Positions 19,705 through 28,680 are shown, numbered from the stretch's first letter. The stretch: 49,544 nucleotides of DNA from Actinomycetota bacterium (GCA_019348255.1 JAHWJU010000007.1:1-49544); one strand, 5' to 3'. Notes: generated from the letters alone by a model not told the origin. A program made the numbers and translations.

Positions 19705-21107
19705 GAACTTGCTCCAGTGGGCACGGTAGCGGTGGCCCGGCTGTCGGTGATGGGAGTCGGCGCCAGCACCGGCGTCACGTCGGGACCGTAACCAGGGGCA
19801 CCGTGCTCGAACACGTCGAGCCCAGCCAGCTCCTCCTCCTGGGAGACGCGGAGGCCTACCGTCGACTTGATGGCCAGGAACAGCAGGCCGGCGGTCACGG
19901 CCACGAAGACACCGACAGCGGCCACCCCGATCACCTGGCTCACCAACTGGTCGGTGCCGCCGCCGTAGAAGAGCCCCGCCTTCCAGAAGTCGCTGTCCTC
20001 GGTTGCGAAGAGCCCCACACAGATCGTGCCGAACGCTCCGCACACGCCGTGCACGGAGATGGCACCCACCGGATCGTCGATCCGGATGCGGTCGAAGAAC
20101 AACACTGCGGCCACCACGATGAAGCCTGCCGCAGCACCGATCACGATGGCTCCGATGCTGCTGACTGCAGCGGTGCCGGCGGTTATCCCCACGAGGCCGG
20201 CCAGCATGCCGTTGGCCGCCATGGCCACGTCAGGCTTGCCCGACTTCATCCAGATGGCGATCATCGCGGCGATGGCGCCGGCTGCGGCGGCCAGGGTGGT
20301 CGTCACGGCGATGCCGCCGATGGCGCCGTCAGCCGCCAGCTCCGAACCGGGGTTGAAGCCGTACCACCCGACCAACAGGATGAACGTCCCCAGAACGGCG
20401 TAGGGGATGTTGTGCGCGGGGATGGCCCGGGGCCTCCCGTCGGAGCCGTACTTGCCGAGGCGAGGGCCTAGGACCATCGCTCCCATCAGTGCGGCAACGC
20501 CGCCGGTCATGTGCACCATCGTCGAGCCGGCGAAGTCGTGGAAGGGCGTGGAGAGTGTCGACAGCCAGCCGCCGCCCCAGTTCCAGTGGACGACGATCGG
20601 GTAGATCAACCCGGAGATGACGATCGAGTAGAAGAAGTAGCTCCTGAACTTGGTCCGCTCGGCCATGGCGCCGGAGACGATGGTCGCCGCCGTCGCCGCG
20701 AAAGCCACTTGGAAGATGAAGGTGACGGGCACCGTCAGCGTGCCGTACTGGAAGGCCCCGTCACCGAGGAACCAGCCGCTCGAGCCAACGACGCCGCTGA
20801 CGTCGGAACCGAAGGCGATGGCGTAGCCCACTGCGAAGAATGCGAGGGCGCCGGCACAGAAGTCCATCAGGTTCTTCATCATGATGTTGGCGACGCTCTT
20901 GGCCCGGGTGAGCCCGGCCTCGACGAGAGCAAAGCCGGCCTGCATGAAGATGACGAGCACCGCCGCCACAAGGACGAACACGTTGTCGAGGTTCGCCTGC
21001 ACGTCCTCGGCGGAGATCTCCGTTGCCTGGGCCCAGGCGGCCTCGCCCCAGAGCATCACCACCCCGGCTCCTAGCGCGCCGGCAACCGCCCACTTCTTCA
21101 ATCGCAT
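19701..21107 (-). CDS. amtB: Ammonium transporter Amt/AmtB
   Basis: Ammonium channel of about 468 aa with a probable N-terminal signal segment (AVAGALGAGVVMLWGEAAWA) and eleven or so membrane helices. Family motifs include FAATAATIVSGAMAERTKF, WNWGGGWLS, DFAGSTMVHMTGG (first pore His) and SVHGVCGAFGTI (second His). A C-terminal cytoplasmic tail follows, where GlnK docks. The start is ATG 21107; an adjacent in-frame GTG (21110) has slightly better spacing to the AAAGGA site. It is cotranscribed with the PII gene, and a GlnR-like box with a co-oriented regulator gene lies just upstream, so induction on nitrogen limitation is likely. Confidence 0.95.
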   Translation of the reverse strand: MRLKKWAVAGALGAGVVMLWGEAAWAQATEISAEDVQANLDNVFVLVAAVLVIFMQAGFALVEAGLTRAKSVANIMMKNLMDFCAGALAFFAVGYAIAFGSDVSGVVGSSGWFLGDGAFQYGTLTVPVTFIFQVAFAATAATIVSGAMAERTKFRSYFFYSIVISGLIYPIVVHWNWGGGWLSTLSTPFHDFAGSTMVHMTGGVAALMGAMVLGPRLGKYGSDGRPRAIPAHNIPYAVLGTFILLVGWYGFNPGSELAADGAIGGIAVTTTLAAAAGAIAAMIAIWMKSGKPDVAMAANGMLAGLVGITAGTAAVSSIGAIVIGAAAGFIVVAAVLFFDRIRIDDPVGAISVHGVCGAFGTICVGLFATEDSDFWKAGLFYGGGTDQLVSQVIGVAAVGVFVAVTAGLLFLAIKSTVGLRVSQEEELAGLDVFEHGAPGYGPDVTPVLAPTPITDSRATATVPTGASS

Positions 21108-21157
21108 CACGCTGTTCGTCCTTTCACCGTCCCTCACATCGAAGGTAGGAGCAGGAG

Positions 21158-21184
21158 ATGACGCGCTTGTTCTGCGGTTGTTAC
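21158..21184. promoter_or_regulatory. Possible GlnR box upstream of amtB
   Basis: On the minus strand the site reads GTAAC-N6-AGAAC-N6-GTCAT, which keeps the 5-6-5-6-5 phasing of the actinobacterial GlnR site (gTnAc-n6-GaAAc repeated). The first half matches fully, the other two partly. It overlaps the stop codon of the upstream regulator gene and lies about 50 bp before the amtB start, a fitting place for an amtB promoter. Computed by eye, so the match could be chance. Confidence 0.45.
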
Positions 21185-21705
21185 GCCTCTCGCGCGTGTT
21201 CCTGTCGCTTACCTGACGCTTCCAGCAGGTAGCCGCGACTACGCACCGTCTTGATGCTGAGCCCGACGGCGTCCAGGCGCCGACGTAGTCGCAGCACGTG
21301 GACGTCGAGGGCGTTGCGCCCGGGTGCCCCGGCCGGCCAGCCGGCGCGGCAGAGGGCTTCGCGGCCGACCACAGCGCCGAACCGATCGAGCAGCGCCCGT
21401 GTCAACCGGCCTTCCACCGGCGGCAGAGACACCCACTCCGAGCCGAAGCGCAGGACCCCGTCCAGGTCCAGATCGGGCCGGTCCGCTCCCCGCTGTGCGT
21501 GGAGGTCGGCCCGCAGCGTGAGAGTCGAGATGCGGGCCCGCACGTCCTGCTCGCCCGCCGGCACCCTGATCCAGTCCTCGACGCAGTCGGCTGCCAGTGG
21601 GGGCGCAACGCCCTCGTCGACCAGCAGCAACCGCGGCACGCCTTCGGCCTGAAGCCGTTCTCGTCGCTCCACCTCACCCGGCCAGCGCAAGAGGACGACA
21701 TCCAT
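21181..21705 (-). CDS. Short GlnR-like OmpR-type regulator
   Basis: Predicted DNA-binding protein of 174 aa. The C-terminal half is an OmpR/PhoB winged helix: EWVSLPPVEGRLTRALLDRFG, then NALDVHVLRLRRRLDAVGLSIKTVRSRGYLLEA. The N-terminal part (about 90 aa) is too short for a full receiver domain and shows no normal phosphorylation pocket, recalling the atypical GlnR regulators of actinobacteria, though even shorter. Position right before amtB-glnK supports a nitrogen-control role. No clear ribosome site precedes the ATG at 21705; a TACCGT about nine bases upstream could be a -10, so a leaderless transcript is possible. Nitrogen control is inferred from context, not from close sequence match. 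Confidence 0.7.
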   Translation of the reverse strand: MDVVLLRWPGEVERRERLQAEGVPRLLLVDEGVAPPLAADCVEDWIRVPAGEQDVRARISTLTLRADLHAQRGADRPDLDLDGVLRFGSEWVSLPPVEGRLTRALLDRFGAVVGREALCRAGWPAGAPGRNALDVHVLRLRRRLDAVGLSIKTVRSRGYLLEASGKRQEHAREA

Positions 21706-21725
21706 TGACAGGTGACGGTACGACT

Positions 21726-21742
21726 GCTGCGTTGCAGCAACG
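21726..21742. promoter_or_regulatory. Overlapping inverted repeats between the GlnR-like gene and the Fe-S oxidoreductase gene
   Basis: Two palindromes overlap: GCTGC-GTT-GCAGC (21726-21738) and CGTTG-CAG-CAACG (21730-21742). They lie 21-37 bp upstream of the regulator start and 85 bp upstream of the divergent gene. They may be an operator for either gene, perhaps autoregulatory. No known consensus was recognised. Confidence 0.35.
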
Positions 21743-21826
21743 TTTCCGGGGGGTGAACATGCCTTGCGCGGCGAGCATGCGGCGCTTCACCTCGTGTTCG
21801 GCAGGCCGCTGTAGCGTTTCGGCGCC

Positions 21827-24064
21827 ATGGCAACCACCGCTCGGCCCAGGGGCTCCTCGACGGTAGAGGAGGCGCCCAGGACCCGCCGTGTCCGCGCCTC
21901 CCACGTCGCTGTCGCGGTCGGGGCGTCGTTGGCCGCCATCACCGCGCTGTCGGGGGTCCTGGCCGCCATCACCCAAGAGCACGACGACTCACCGATCAGC
22001 CGCCAGGTGTTCGACAACATCCCGTCTGCCTACCGAGCGGTGTTCTACACCACGCTCACCTGCCTGTTCCTCGGGGCCGGCTACCTCTTCGCCCAGCGGG
22101 TGCAGAACTGGGAGCGGGGTCAGCCCGACCGCCGGCGCACCACCATGAAGAACGCGAAGAGGCGCTTCGGTGACTACCGCCGCGGCGTGTACATGCAGAC
22201 CGTGCTGCGGGACGGCGCCGCCGGCATCATGCACTCGCTCATCTACTTCCCCTTCCTCGTGCTGTTCGCGGTCACCGTCGTCCTCGAGATCAACCACCAG
22301 TTGCCGGCATCGGCCAAGTTCCTCCACGGCGACGTCTACCGGGCGTACTCGCTGGTGGGTGACGTGGCCGGAGTCCTCTTCCTCGTCGGCATCTTCTGGG
22401 CCATCGGCCGGCGATACCTCTGGGCGCCGTTCCGCATCCGCACCAAGACCCGGCCCGAAGACGGCGTCGTCCTCGCCATGTTCGCGATTCTCGGCGTCAC
22501 CGGGTTCCTGGCCGAGGGTGCCCGCATCGCGCTGGACGGCCGGCCCGAGTTCGAGCGCTTCTCGATCATCGGGTGGCCGCTGTCGGCTCTGTTCGAGACG
22601 GTCGACCACCTGAGCGGCTGGCACCAGGCGATCTGGATCCTTCACGTGGTCGCCTTCTTCGCCTTCGTGGTGATCGTGCCCACCACGAAGCTCCGCCACA
22701 TGGTGACGAGCCCGCTCAACATGTACCTGTCGGACCGTGACCGGCCCAAGGGCGCCATGAAGCCCATGCCCGACCTAGAAGCCACCGACCTCGAGAGCTT
22801 CGGTGCCTCCGTGGTCGAGGACTTCACCTGGAAGCAGCTCCTCGACACCGATGCCTGCACCATCTGCGGGCGCTGCACCTCCGTCTGTCCGGCCCAGATG
22901 ACGGGCAAGCCACTCGACCCGAGGGAGATCGTCCTCAAGGTCGGCCAGGTGATGGCGGAGAGCCGTCCCGGCGGGGCGGTGTCGCCGGTCGTGGGCCACG
23001 AGCCGGAGCTCACCGTCTCCACCAACTCCGTCTTCGAGCGGATCACGCCGGAGGAGATCTGGGCCTGCACCTCGTGCAAGGCGTGTGACGAGGTCTGTCC
23101 GGTGAACATCGAGATCCTCGACAAGATCCTCGACATGAGGCGATACCTGTCGCTCATGGAGTCGAACTTCCCGGCGGAGCTCGGCACCGCCTACCGCGGC
23201 ATGGAGAACCAGTCCAACCCGTGGGGCCTGAGCCAAGCCGCCCGCGGAGACTGGGCCGAAGCCCTCCCCCTCGGGGTGGAGGTGGTCGATGGTTCGGGCC
23301 CCCTCGACCACGAGTACCTCTACTGGGTCGGTTGTGCCGGCTCCTTCGACGACAAGAACAAGAAGGTGTCGGTGGCCACCGCCAAGCTGCTGCAGCGGGC
23401 CGGGGTCGACTTCGCCATCCTCGGTCCCAACGAGAACTGCAACGGCGACCCGGCCCGCCGCTCGGGGAACGAGTACCTCTTCCAGATGCTCGCCCGCCAG
23501 AACATCGAGGCCATGAACGGCATGGGCGTGAAGAAGATCATCACCCAGTGCCCCCACTGCTTCAACACGCTGGGCAACGAGTACCCGCAGCTCGGGGGCA
23601 ACTATGAAGTCGTGCACCACAGCCAGTTCCTCGAGTGGCTGATCGAGACGGGCAAGCTCGATCTGTCCGAAGCCGAGCTCGACGAGCGGATCGTCTACCA
23701 CGACAGCTGCTACCTGGGGCGCCACAACGACGTCTATCTGGCACCCCGCAAGGTGCTCGGGTCGCTGAAGGGCATCGACATCGTCGAGGCCCCGCGCAAC
23801 GGCACCAAGGGCATGTGCTGCGGAGCCGGCGGTGCCCGCATGTGGATGGAGGAGGCGACGGGCAAGAAGGTCAACACCGAACGCAGCCAGGAGCTGTTGG
23901 CCACGGGGGCCGATCGCATCGCCACCGCCTGCCCCTTCTGCTACATCATGATCGACGACGGGGCCAAGGAGAACGGCCGCGACGACGTGGTGGTGCAGGA
24001 CATCTCGATGCACCTGCTGGACGCCCTCGAACGAGGGGAGCGGCCGGCGGACAAGCTCACCTGA
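21827..24064 (+). CDS. etfD: Membrane Fe-S oxidoreductase, EtfD/HdrDE-like (ETF:menaquinone oxidoreductase type)
   Basis: A 745-aa protein joining a membrane haem-b-like part to a heterodisulfide-reductase-like part. The first ~330 residues have about six hydrophobic segments with histidines of the NarI/HdrE type. Then come two [4Fe-4S] motifs, CTICGRCTSVC (~344) and CTSCKACDEVC (~414), and two CCG domains (CAGSFDD ... CPHC and CYLGRHN ... CCGAGGARMW ... CPFC). This layout matches mycobacterial EtfD (Rv0338c), which passes electrons from electron-transfer flavoprotein to menaquinone during fatty-acid oxidation. No etfBA genes are in the window, so the partner is inferred from the family. The start ATG lacks a strong ribosome site. 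The gene is alone in its unit, converging on ctaG. Confidence 0.85.
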   Translation: MATTARPRGSSTVEEAPRTRRVRASHVAVAVGASLAAITALSGVLAAITQEHDDSPISRQVFDNIPSAYRAVFYTTLTCLFLGAGYLFAQRVQNWERGQPDRRRTTMKNAKRRFGDYRRGVYMQTVLRDGAAGIMHSLIYFPFLVLFAVTVVLEINHQLPASAKFLHGDVYRAYSLVGDVAGVLFLVGIFWAIGRRYLWAPFRIRTKTRPEDGVVLAMFAILGVTGFLAEGARIALDGRPEFERFSIIGWPLSALFETVDHLSGWHQAIWILHVVAFFAFVVIVPTTKLRHMVTSPLNMYLSDRDRPKGAMKPMPDLEATDLESFGASVVEDFTWKQLLDTDACTICGRCTSVCPAQMTGKPLDPREIVLKVGQVMAESRPGGAVSPVVGHEPELTVSTNSVFERITPEEIWACTSCKACDEVCPVNIEILDKILDMRRYLSLMESNFPAELGTAYRGMENQSNPWGLSQAARGDWAEALPLGVEVVDGSGPLDHEYLYWVGCAGSFDDKNKKVSVATAKLLQRAGVDFAILGPNENCNGDPARRSGNEYLFQMLARQNIEAMNGMGVKKIITQCPHCFNTLGNEYPQLGGNYEVVHHSQFLEWLIETGKLDLSEAELDERIVYHDSCYLGRHNDVYLAPRKVLGSLKGIDIVEAPRNGTKGMCCGAGGARMWMEEATGKKVNTERSQELLATGADRIATACPFCYIMIDDGAKENGRDDVVVQDISMHLLDALERGERPADKLT

Positions 24065-24109
24065 GGGCGCCTTCGAAGCACGACTTCCTCTTGATCCAAG
24101 CCGTTCAGG

Positions 24110-24964
24110 CTATGACTTCAGGGCTTCCAGCCGGCGGTCCTCCCTCGCCGCCTCGCGCTCGTCGAAGCGCATCCACTGGGCCAGCACCACCCCCGCGGCC
24201 ACCAGCCCGACCAGGTCTCCGGTCACCCACAGCAGACCGCCGGCCACCTGCTGGTCCGAGAGGGCGTCGGTGCCCCATATTCGGGCAGGCTCGCCGTACC
24301 AACCTCCGGCGAGCAGCTCCGGACTGCTGAGAACGGCAAGACCGAGCACCGCGTGCGCGGGGACGAGGAGCAGCACCACCAGCATCCGCACCGGGTGGGA
24401 GAGCCGGCGAGGTCCTGCATCGAGGCCGAGCACCGGCCAGAAGAAGGCGCAGCCGGCGGCCAGGAAGTGCAGGTGGACGGCGGCGTGCACCGCCTCGTTG
24501 CGAAGCGACAGGGGGAAGAGAGGGCTGAAGTAGAGGCCGAACAGAGACCCGACCACGAGGAACAGGCCGGCGGCGGGATGCGTGACGGCTTTGGCCGCCG
24601 GGCCGTGGGCAAGGCGGCGAACGACGAGCCTGGGCCGGCCCCGGCCAGCCTGCAGGGCGAGTGTCACCGGTGCCCCCAGTGCGAGCAGAAGAGGCGCGGC
24701 CATGCCCAGAACCACGTGTTGGGCGGCGTGGGCGCTGAAGAGCACGCTGTCGTAGCGGGCCAGCCCTGATTGCGTGGCGATGACCACGAATCCGAGCCCG
24801 GCCCCGAATGCGACCGAGCGCCCCGACGGCCACCGCCGGCCCCGCTTCGCCAGCCGGCGCACACCGAAGCCGTACGCGATTCCGGCAGTGATGATGCCAC
24901 CCGCCGCCAGGGGATCGAACGACCACCCGAGGACCAGGTGACCGACCGTCGGTGGCGGGACCAC
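24110..24964 (-). CDS. ctaG: CtaG-type cytochrome oxidase assembly protein
   Basis: Polytopic membrane protein (284 aa, about seven segments) of the caa3-type CtaG family, thought to help insert copper into cytochrome c oxidase. Typical parts are GWSFDPLAAGGIITAGIAYGFGVRRL, the His-bearing segments FSAHAAQHVVLGMAAPLLLALGAPVTLAL and HAAVHLHFLAAGCAFFWPVLGLD, and WYGEPARIWGTDALSDQQVAGGLLWVTGDLVGL. The start is a GTG at 24964 with no strong ribosome site. It is divergent from ctaE with a 51-bp gap holding both promoters, and so sits with the oxidase genes it serves. Confidence 0.88.
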   Translation of the reverse strand: MVPPPTVGHLVLGWSFDPLAAGGIITAGIAYGFGVRRLAKRGRRWPSGRSVAFGAGLGFVVIATQSGLARYDSVLFSAHAAQHVVLGMAAPLLLALGAPVTLALQAGRGRPRLVVRRLAHGPAAKAVTHPAAGLFLVVGSLFGLYFSPLFPLSLRNEAVHAAVHLHFLAAGCAFFWPVLGLDAGPRRLSHPVRMLVVLLLVPAHAVLGLAVLSSPELLAGGWYGEPARIWGTDALSDQQVAGGLLWVTGDLVGLVAAGVVLAQWMRFDEREAAREDRRLEALKS

Positions 24965-25015
24965 GAAAGCGAACCTAGCCCCCGGACGTGCAACCCATCG
25001 CGGCGCTCTGCCGTC

Positions 25016-25609
25016 GTGCTAGAAGAACGGATCGCCGCGACCAACGCAGCTGTTGATGCACCCCCGGGCCGGCCCTCGATGCTGCGGGTCGGCGTGGTGG
25101 TGTGGCTGGCATCGGAGTTGATGTTCTTCGCCGGACTGTTCGCCGGCTACTTCGCCCTGCGGGCCGTGAACCACGACTGGCCGCCTGAGGGCGTGGAGCT
25201 CGACGCAGCCCGGACCGCGGCCGCCACCGCTGTTCTCGTGGCGTCCAGCTTCACCATGCACCTGGCGGTCGTGGCCTCGGAGCGGCGCAACGAGCGGGGC
25301 GCAGTCCGTTGGACCGTTGCCACCGTGGTGTTGGGGGCGTTGTTCGTGGCCAATCAGGCGGCCGAGTACGCGGGGCTGGGCTTCACCTACACCACCCATG
25401 CCTATGGCTCGATCTTCTACCTGATGACGGGCTTCCACGGCCTCCACGTCATCGGGGGGCTGGTGCTCATGCTGGCGGTGCTGGCCGTGGGGGTCGGGCG
25501 GACGAGCCGGTTGCCGCTGGAGGACCCCCTTACCGTGACCGAGTTCTACTGGCACTTCGTAGACGTCGTGTGGCTGGCCATGTTCGCCACCATCTACCTG
25601 CTCAGATGA
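25016..25609 (+). CDS. ctaE: Cytochrome c oxidase subunit III
   Basis: Third subunit of the aa3-type oxidase, 197 aa with five hydrophobic segments. Family marks are WLASELMFFAGLFAGYFALR, the Glu-bearing NQAAEYAGLGFTYTTHAYGSIFYLMTGFHGLHVIGG, and the ending TEFYWHFVDVVWLAMFATIYLLR. The GTG at 25016 is chosen for length and frame; no clear ribosome site is visible. The stop overlaps the qcrC ATG (ATGA), the usual actinobacterial ctaE-qcrCAB order that reflects the bcc-aa3 supercomplex. Confidence 0.95.
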   Translation: MLEERIAATNAAVDAPPGRPSMLRVGVVVWLASELMFFAGLFAGYFALRAVNHDWPPEGVELDAARTAAATAVLVASSFTMHLAVVASERRNERGAVRWTVATVVLGALFVANQAAEYAGLGFTYTTHAYGSIFYLMTGFHGLHVIGGLVLMLAVLAVGVGRTSRLPLEDPLTVTEFYWHFVDVVWLAMFATIYLLR

Positions 25610-26364
25610 GAAGCGTGCGCTCCCGGCTGGGGGTCCTGTGCCTGGTGGCCCTGTTCATGTCGCTGGCCGGTCTCTTGCCCGTCCGCAGTGCCACTCCGGC
25701 CACGCTGAGCCAGATGACCGAGGACGGCCGCCAGCTCTACCTGAGGGGCTGTTCGAGTTGTCACGGCCTCGACGGGACCGGCACTCCCAGCGGACCGTCG
25801 CTGGAGAGATCCGGCGCGGCCAGCGCCTACTACTACCTGAGTACCGGGCGGATGCCACTGGCCGACGAGGCACAGCCCCGCCGCAAGCCGCCGGCGTACT
25901 CCCGGGCCCAGATCGATCTGCTGGTGGACTACGTCGCATCGCTGGGCAGCGGCCCCGCCATTCCCGAGGTCCATCTCGAGACCGGGGACCTGGCCGAGGG
26001 CGGGGTTCTCTACCGGAGCAACTGCGGCCCCTGCCACACCGCGGCCGGGATCGGGGGCGCCTTGAGCTACGGCCGAGCCGCACCCTCGGTGACCCCCGCC
26101 GACCCGGTGGAGGCGGCAGCGGCCATCCGTACCGGGCCCGGGCAGATGCCCGTGTTCGGCCCCGAGGCCCTGAGCGACCACGAGGTCGCGTCGATCGTCC
26201 GCTACATACGCTTCCTGGAGTCGCCCCCGACCCCGGGCGGTGCCGCCCTGGGAGGAGCCGGGCCCATCCCGGAAGGGTTCGTCGCCTGGATCTTCGGGGT
26301 CGGGACCCTGGTGTTGGCCGTGCTGTGGATCGGCAAGTTGGAGGGCGGCCATGGACGACATTGA
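25606..26364 (+). CDS. qcrC: Dihaem cytochrome c subunit QcrC of the bcc complex
   Basis: Membrane-anchored dihaem cytochrome c (252 aa) that replaces cytochrome c1 and soluble cytochrome c in actinobacteria, handing electrons straight to the oxidase. It has an N-terminal signal/anchor (LGVLCLVALFMSLAGLL), two CxxCH haem sites (CSSCH and CGPCH), Met-bearing segments for axial ligands (TGRMPLAD, GPGQMPVFG) and a C-terminal membrane helix (FVAWIFGVGTLVLAVLWIG). It overlaps ctaE by four bases and qcrA by 14 bases. Confidence 0.95.
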   Translation: MRSVRSRLGVLCLVALFMSLAGLLPVRSATPATLSQMTEDGRQLYLRGCSSCHGLDGTGTPSGPSLERSGAASAYYYLSTGRMPLADEAQPRRKPPAYSRAQIDLLVDYVASLGSGPAIPEVHLETGDLAEGGVLYRSNCGPCHTAAGIGGALSYGRAAPSVTPADPVEAAAAIRTGPGQMPVFGPEALSDHEVASIVRYIRFLESPPTPGGAALGGAGPIPEGFVAWIFGVGTLVLAVLWIGKLEGGHGRH

Positions 26365-27235
26365 GCCAGCGGCAACCGAGGAGGATGCGGCGCCGAGGGC
26401 AGCCGCCGGCGAGCGCGTCGTCATCGCCGCCTTCACCGCCAGCATGGCCGCCGCCCTCGCCTTGGCGGTTGTCTACTGGCGGGGCGGCCAGGCGCAACTC
26501 GAAGGGGTGCTCCTGGCCATCTCCCTGGGCGGCATCGGGGTGGGCATGGTCGTGTGGGCCAAACGCTTCCTGCCCTCGGGCGAGATCACCGAGGAGCGAG
26601 GGCGGATGGCCTCCACCGACGACGAAGTGGCCTCCTTCACCCACGCCTTCGAGCAGGGTGAGCAGGCGATCCAGCGCCGGGCCTTGCTGCTCAAGTTGCT
26701 CGGCGGTGCGGTGGGCGCGCTGGGCGTGGCCGCACTGTTCCCCATCCGCTCGCTCGGGCCCCGCCCCGGCCGGGGCCTGTTCGACACCGGGTTCCGCAAT
26801 GGGACCCGACTGATGACGGTCGACGGCCGATCGGTGCGGCCGGAGGACCTTTCCGTCGGCGGCGTCGTCACCGTGTGGCCCGAGGGGCATGTGGGCGAGC
26901 CCGACTCTCCGACTCTGTTGGTGAGAGTGGACAGGCCGGAGCTGTTCCGGCGCCCCACCCGCACGCAGTGGACGGTGGAGGGAATCGTCGCCTACTCGAA
27001 GCTGTGCACCCACACCGGCTGCCCGGTCGGCCTCTACCAGTCCCGGGAGCGGCTGCTGCTGTGCCCCTGCCACCAGTCCACCTTCGATGTCGTCGAAGGA
27101 GCCAAGCCCATCTTCGGCCCGGCAACCCGACCCCTCCCCCAGTTGCCCCTCGGGCTCAACCAGGCGGGTGAACTGGTCTCCACCGGTGACTACCGAGAGC
27201 CCATCGGCCCCGGCTTCTGGAACCGGCGGAGATGA
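26351..27235 (+). CDS. qcrA: Rieske iron-sulfur subunit QcrA
   Basis: Rieske protein of the cytochrome bcc complex, 294 aa. Three hydrophobic segments precede the Rieske domain, as is usual for actinobacterial QcrA (ERVVIAAFTASMAAALALAVVYW, GVLLAISLGGIGVGMVVWA, LLKLLGGAVGALGVAALFP). The [2Fe-2S] ligands are in CTHTGC and CPCHQSTFD, with the disulfide Cys pair. The ATG at 26351 lies inside the end of qcrC with GGAGGGCGG just upstream. The stop overlaps the qcrB ATG. Confidence 0.95.
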   Translation: MDDIEPAATEEDAAPRAAAGERVVIAAFTASMAAALALAVVYWRGGQAQLEGVLLAISLGGIGVGMVVWAKRFLPSGEITEERGRMASTDDEVASFTHAFEQGEQAIQRRALLLKLLGGAVGALGVAALFPIRSLGPRPGRGLFDTGFRNGTRLMTVDGRSVRPEDLSVGGVVTVWPEGHVGEPDSPTLLVRVDRPELFRRPTRTQWTVEGIVAYSKLCTHTGCPVGLYQSRERLLLCPCHQSTFDVVEGAKPIFGPATRPLPQLPLGLNQAGELVSTGDYREPIGPGFWNRRR

Positions 27236-28680
27236 ACCAGCCCCGCCCGGCCACCCGGTCCCGTCGCCTGGCCCGATGGGTGGACGACCGGCTGGGCACT
27301 GCCTACCTGGCCACGAAGGCGCTGAGGAAGGTCTTCCCCGACCACTGGTCGTTCATGCTGGGTGAGCTGTCGCTGTACTCCTTCGTGATCCTGGTTGTCA
27401 CCGGCGTCTACCTCACCTTCTTCTTCGACCCGAGCCAGGCCGAGAGCACCTACCGGGGCAGCTACGAGGCCATGCGGGGGGTGGAGATGACCGCCGCCTA
27501 CCGCTCGGCTCTCGAGCTCAGCTTCGACGTTCGCGCCGGCCTCGTGATGCGCCAGATCCACCACTGGGCTGCCCTGTTGTTCGTGGCCACGATGGCCGTA
27601 CACATGGCTCGCGTCTTCTTCACCGGCGCCTTCCGCCGGCCCCGCGAGATCAACTGGATGGTGGGGGTGACCCTGCTCATCCTGGCCGTCTTCAACGGCT
27701 TCGCCGGTTACTCCCTGCTGGACGACCAGCTGTCTGGAACCGGATTGCGGATCGGCTACTCGATCGCCCTGTCGGTCCCTCTGGTGGGTACGTGGCTGGT
27801 GTCGCTGCTGTTCGGCGGCGAGTTCCCCGGCCCGGACATCATCGAGCGCCTCTACGTGATCCACATCCTCCTCGTGCCGGCCGTCATCGCCGCCCTCATC
27901 GGCGTCCACATGGCGATCCTGTTGCGTCAGAAGCACACCCAGTTCGCCGGCCCGGGGCGGGCCGAGGGCAACGTGGTGGGTGAGCGGGTGTGGCCGACGT
28001 ATGCCGCGAAGGGCCTGGGGCTCTTCTTCCTCACCACCGCGGTGCTGGCCGCTCTCGGCGGACTGGCCCAGATCAACCCCATCTGGATCTACGGCCCGTT
28101 CGACCCCGCAGAGGTCAGCGCCGCCTCCCAGCCCGACTGGTACATGGGGTGGCTGGACGGAGCCATGCGCCTGATTCCTCCCTGGGAGGTGCGCGCCTTC
28201 GGCTACGAGGTGCCCAACCCCTTCTTCCCGGGAGCGGTGCTGCCCGGGGTGACCTTCGCCCTGCTGTACCTGTGGCCGTTCCTCGAGGCCCGCTTCACTG
28301 GCGACCGCAGCGAGCACCACCTGCTCGACCGGCCCCGGGACCGCCCCGTGCGTACCGCGATGGGGGTGGCCACGATTGCGTTCTACGGCGTGTTGTTCCT
28401 GGCTGGTGGCGGCGACGTCCTCTCCACCACCTTCGGAGTCTCCGTCAACGCCGTTTTCCAAGCCTTCCGCGTCCTGTTGTTCGTACTGCCGGCCGCCAGC
28501 GCGTGGGTCGCATACCGGCTCTGCAGGGACCTGGCCCAGCGGGACCCTGCCCCTGCTGACGACGGGTCAGTCGCGATGACGGCTCTGGCGGGCGTAGCCG
28601 AAGATGGACGCGACCAGGATGATCGAGCCGGGCACGACGGCCCAGAGGCCCAGGGCCAGGCCGTTGGCAAGCACCACTGA
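27232..28680 (+). CDS. qcrB: Cytochrome b subunit QcrB
   Basis: Cytochrome b of the menaquinol:cytochrome c reductase, 482 aa. Haem-binding His pairs are seen in MRQIHHWAALLFVATMAVHMARVFF and VIHILLVPAVIAALIGVHMAILL, and the quinol-site motif PDWYMGWLDGAMRLIPPWE takes the place of PEWY. Actinobacterial QcrB has a long C-terminal extension; here the tail is short and hydrophilic. The last 38 codons run antisense into ctaF, which ends at 28567 on the other strand: a 114-bp tail-to-tail overlap. The tail ([20 protein letters not shown]) is low-complexity and may be read-through of an ancestral stop. Confidence 0.95.
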   Translation: MNQPRPATRSRRLARWVDDRLGTAYLATKALRKVFPDHWSFMLGELSLYSFVILVVTGVYLTFFFDPSQAESTYRGSYEAMRGVEMTAAYRSALELSFDVRAGLVMRQIHHWAALLFVATMAVHMARVFFTGAFRRPREINWMVGVTLLILAVFNGFAGYSLLDDQLSGTGLRIGYSIALSVPLVGTWLVSLLFGGEFPGPDIIERLYVIHILLVPAVIAALIGVHMAILLRQKHTQFAGPGRAEGNVVGERVWPTYAAKGLGLFFLTTAVLAALGGLAQINPIWIYGPFDPAEVSAASQPDWYMGWLDGAMRLIPPWEVRAFGYEVPNPFFPGAVLPGVTFALLYLWPFLEARFTGDRSEHHLLDRPRDRPVRTAMGVATIAFYGVLFLAGGGDVLSTTFGVSVNAVFQAFRVLLFVLPAASAWVAYRLCRDLAQRDPAPADDGSVAMTALAGVAEDGRDQDDRAGHDGPEAQGQAVGKHH

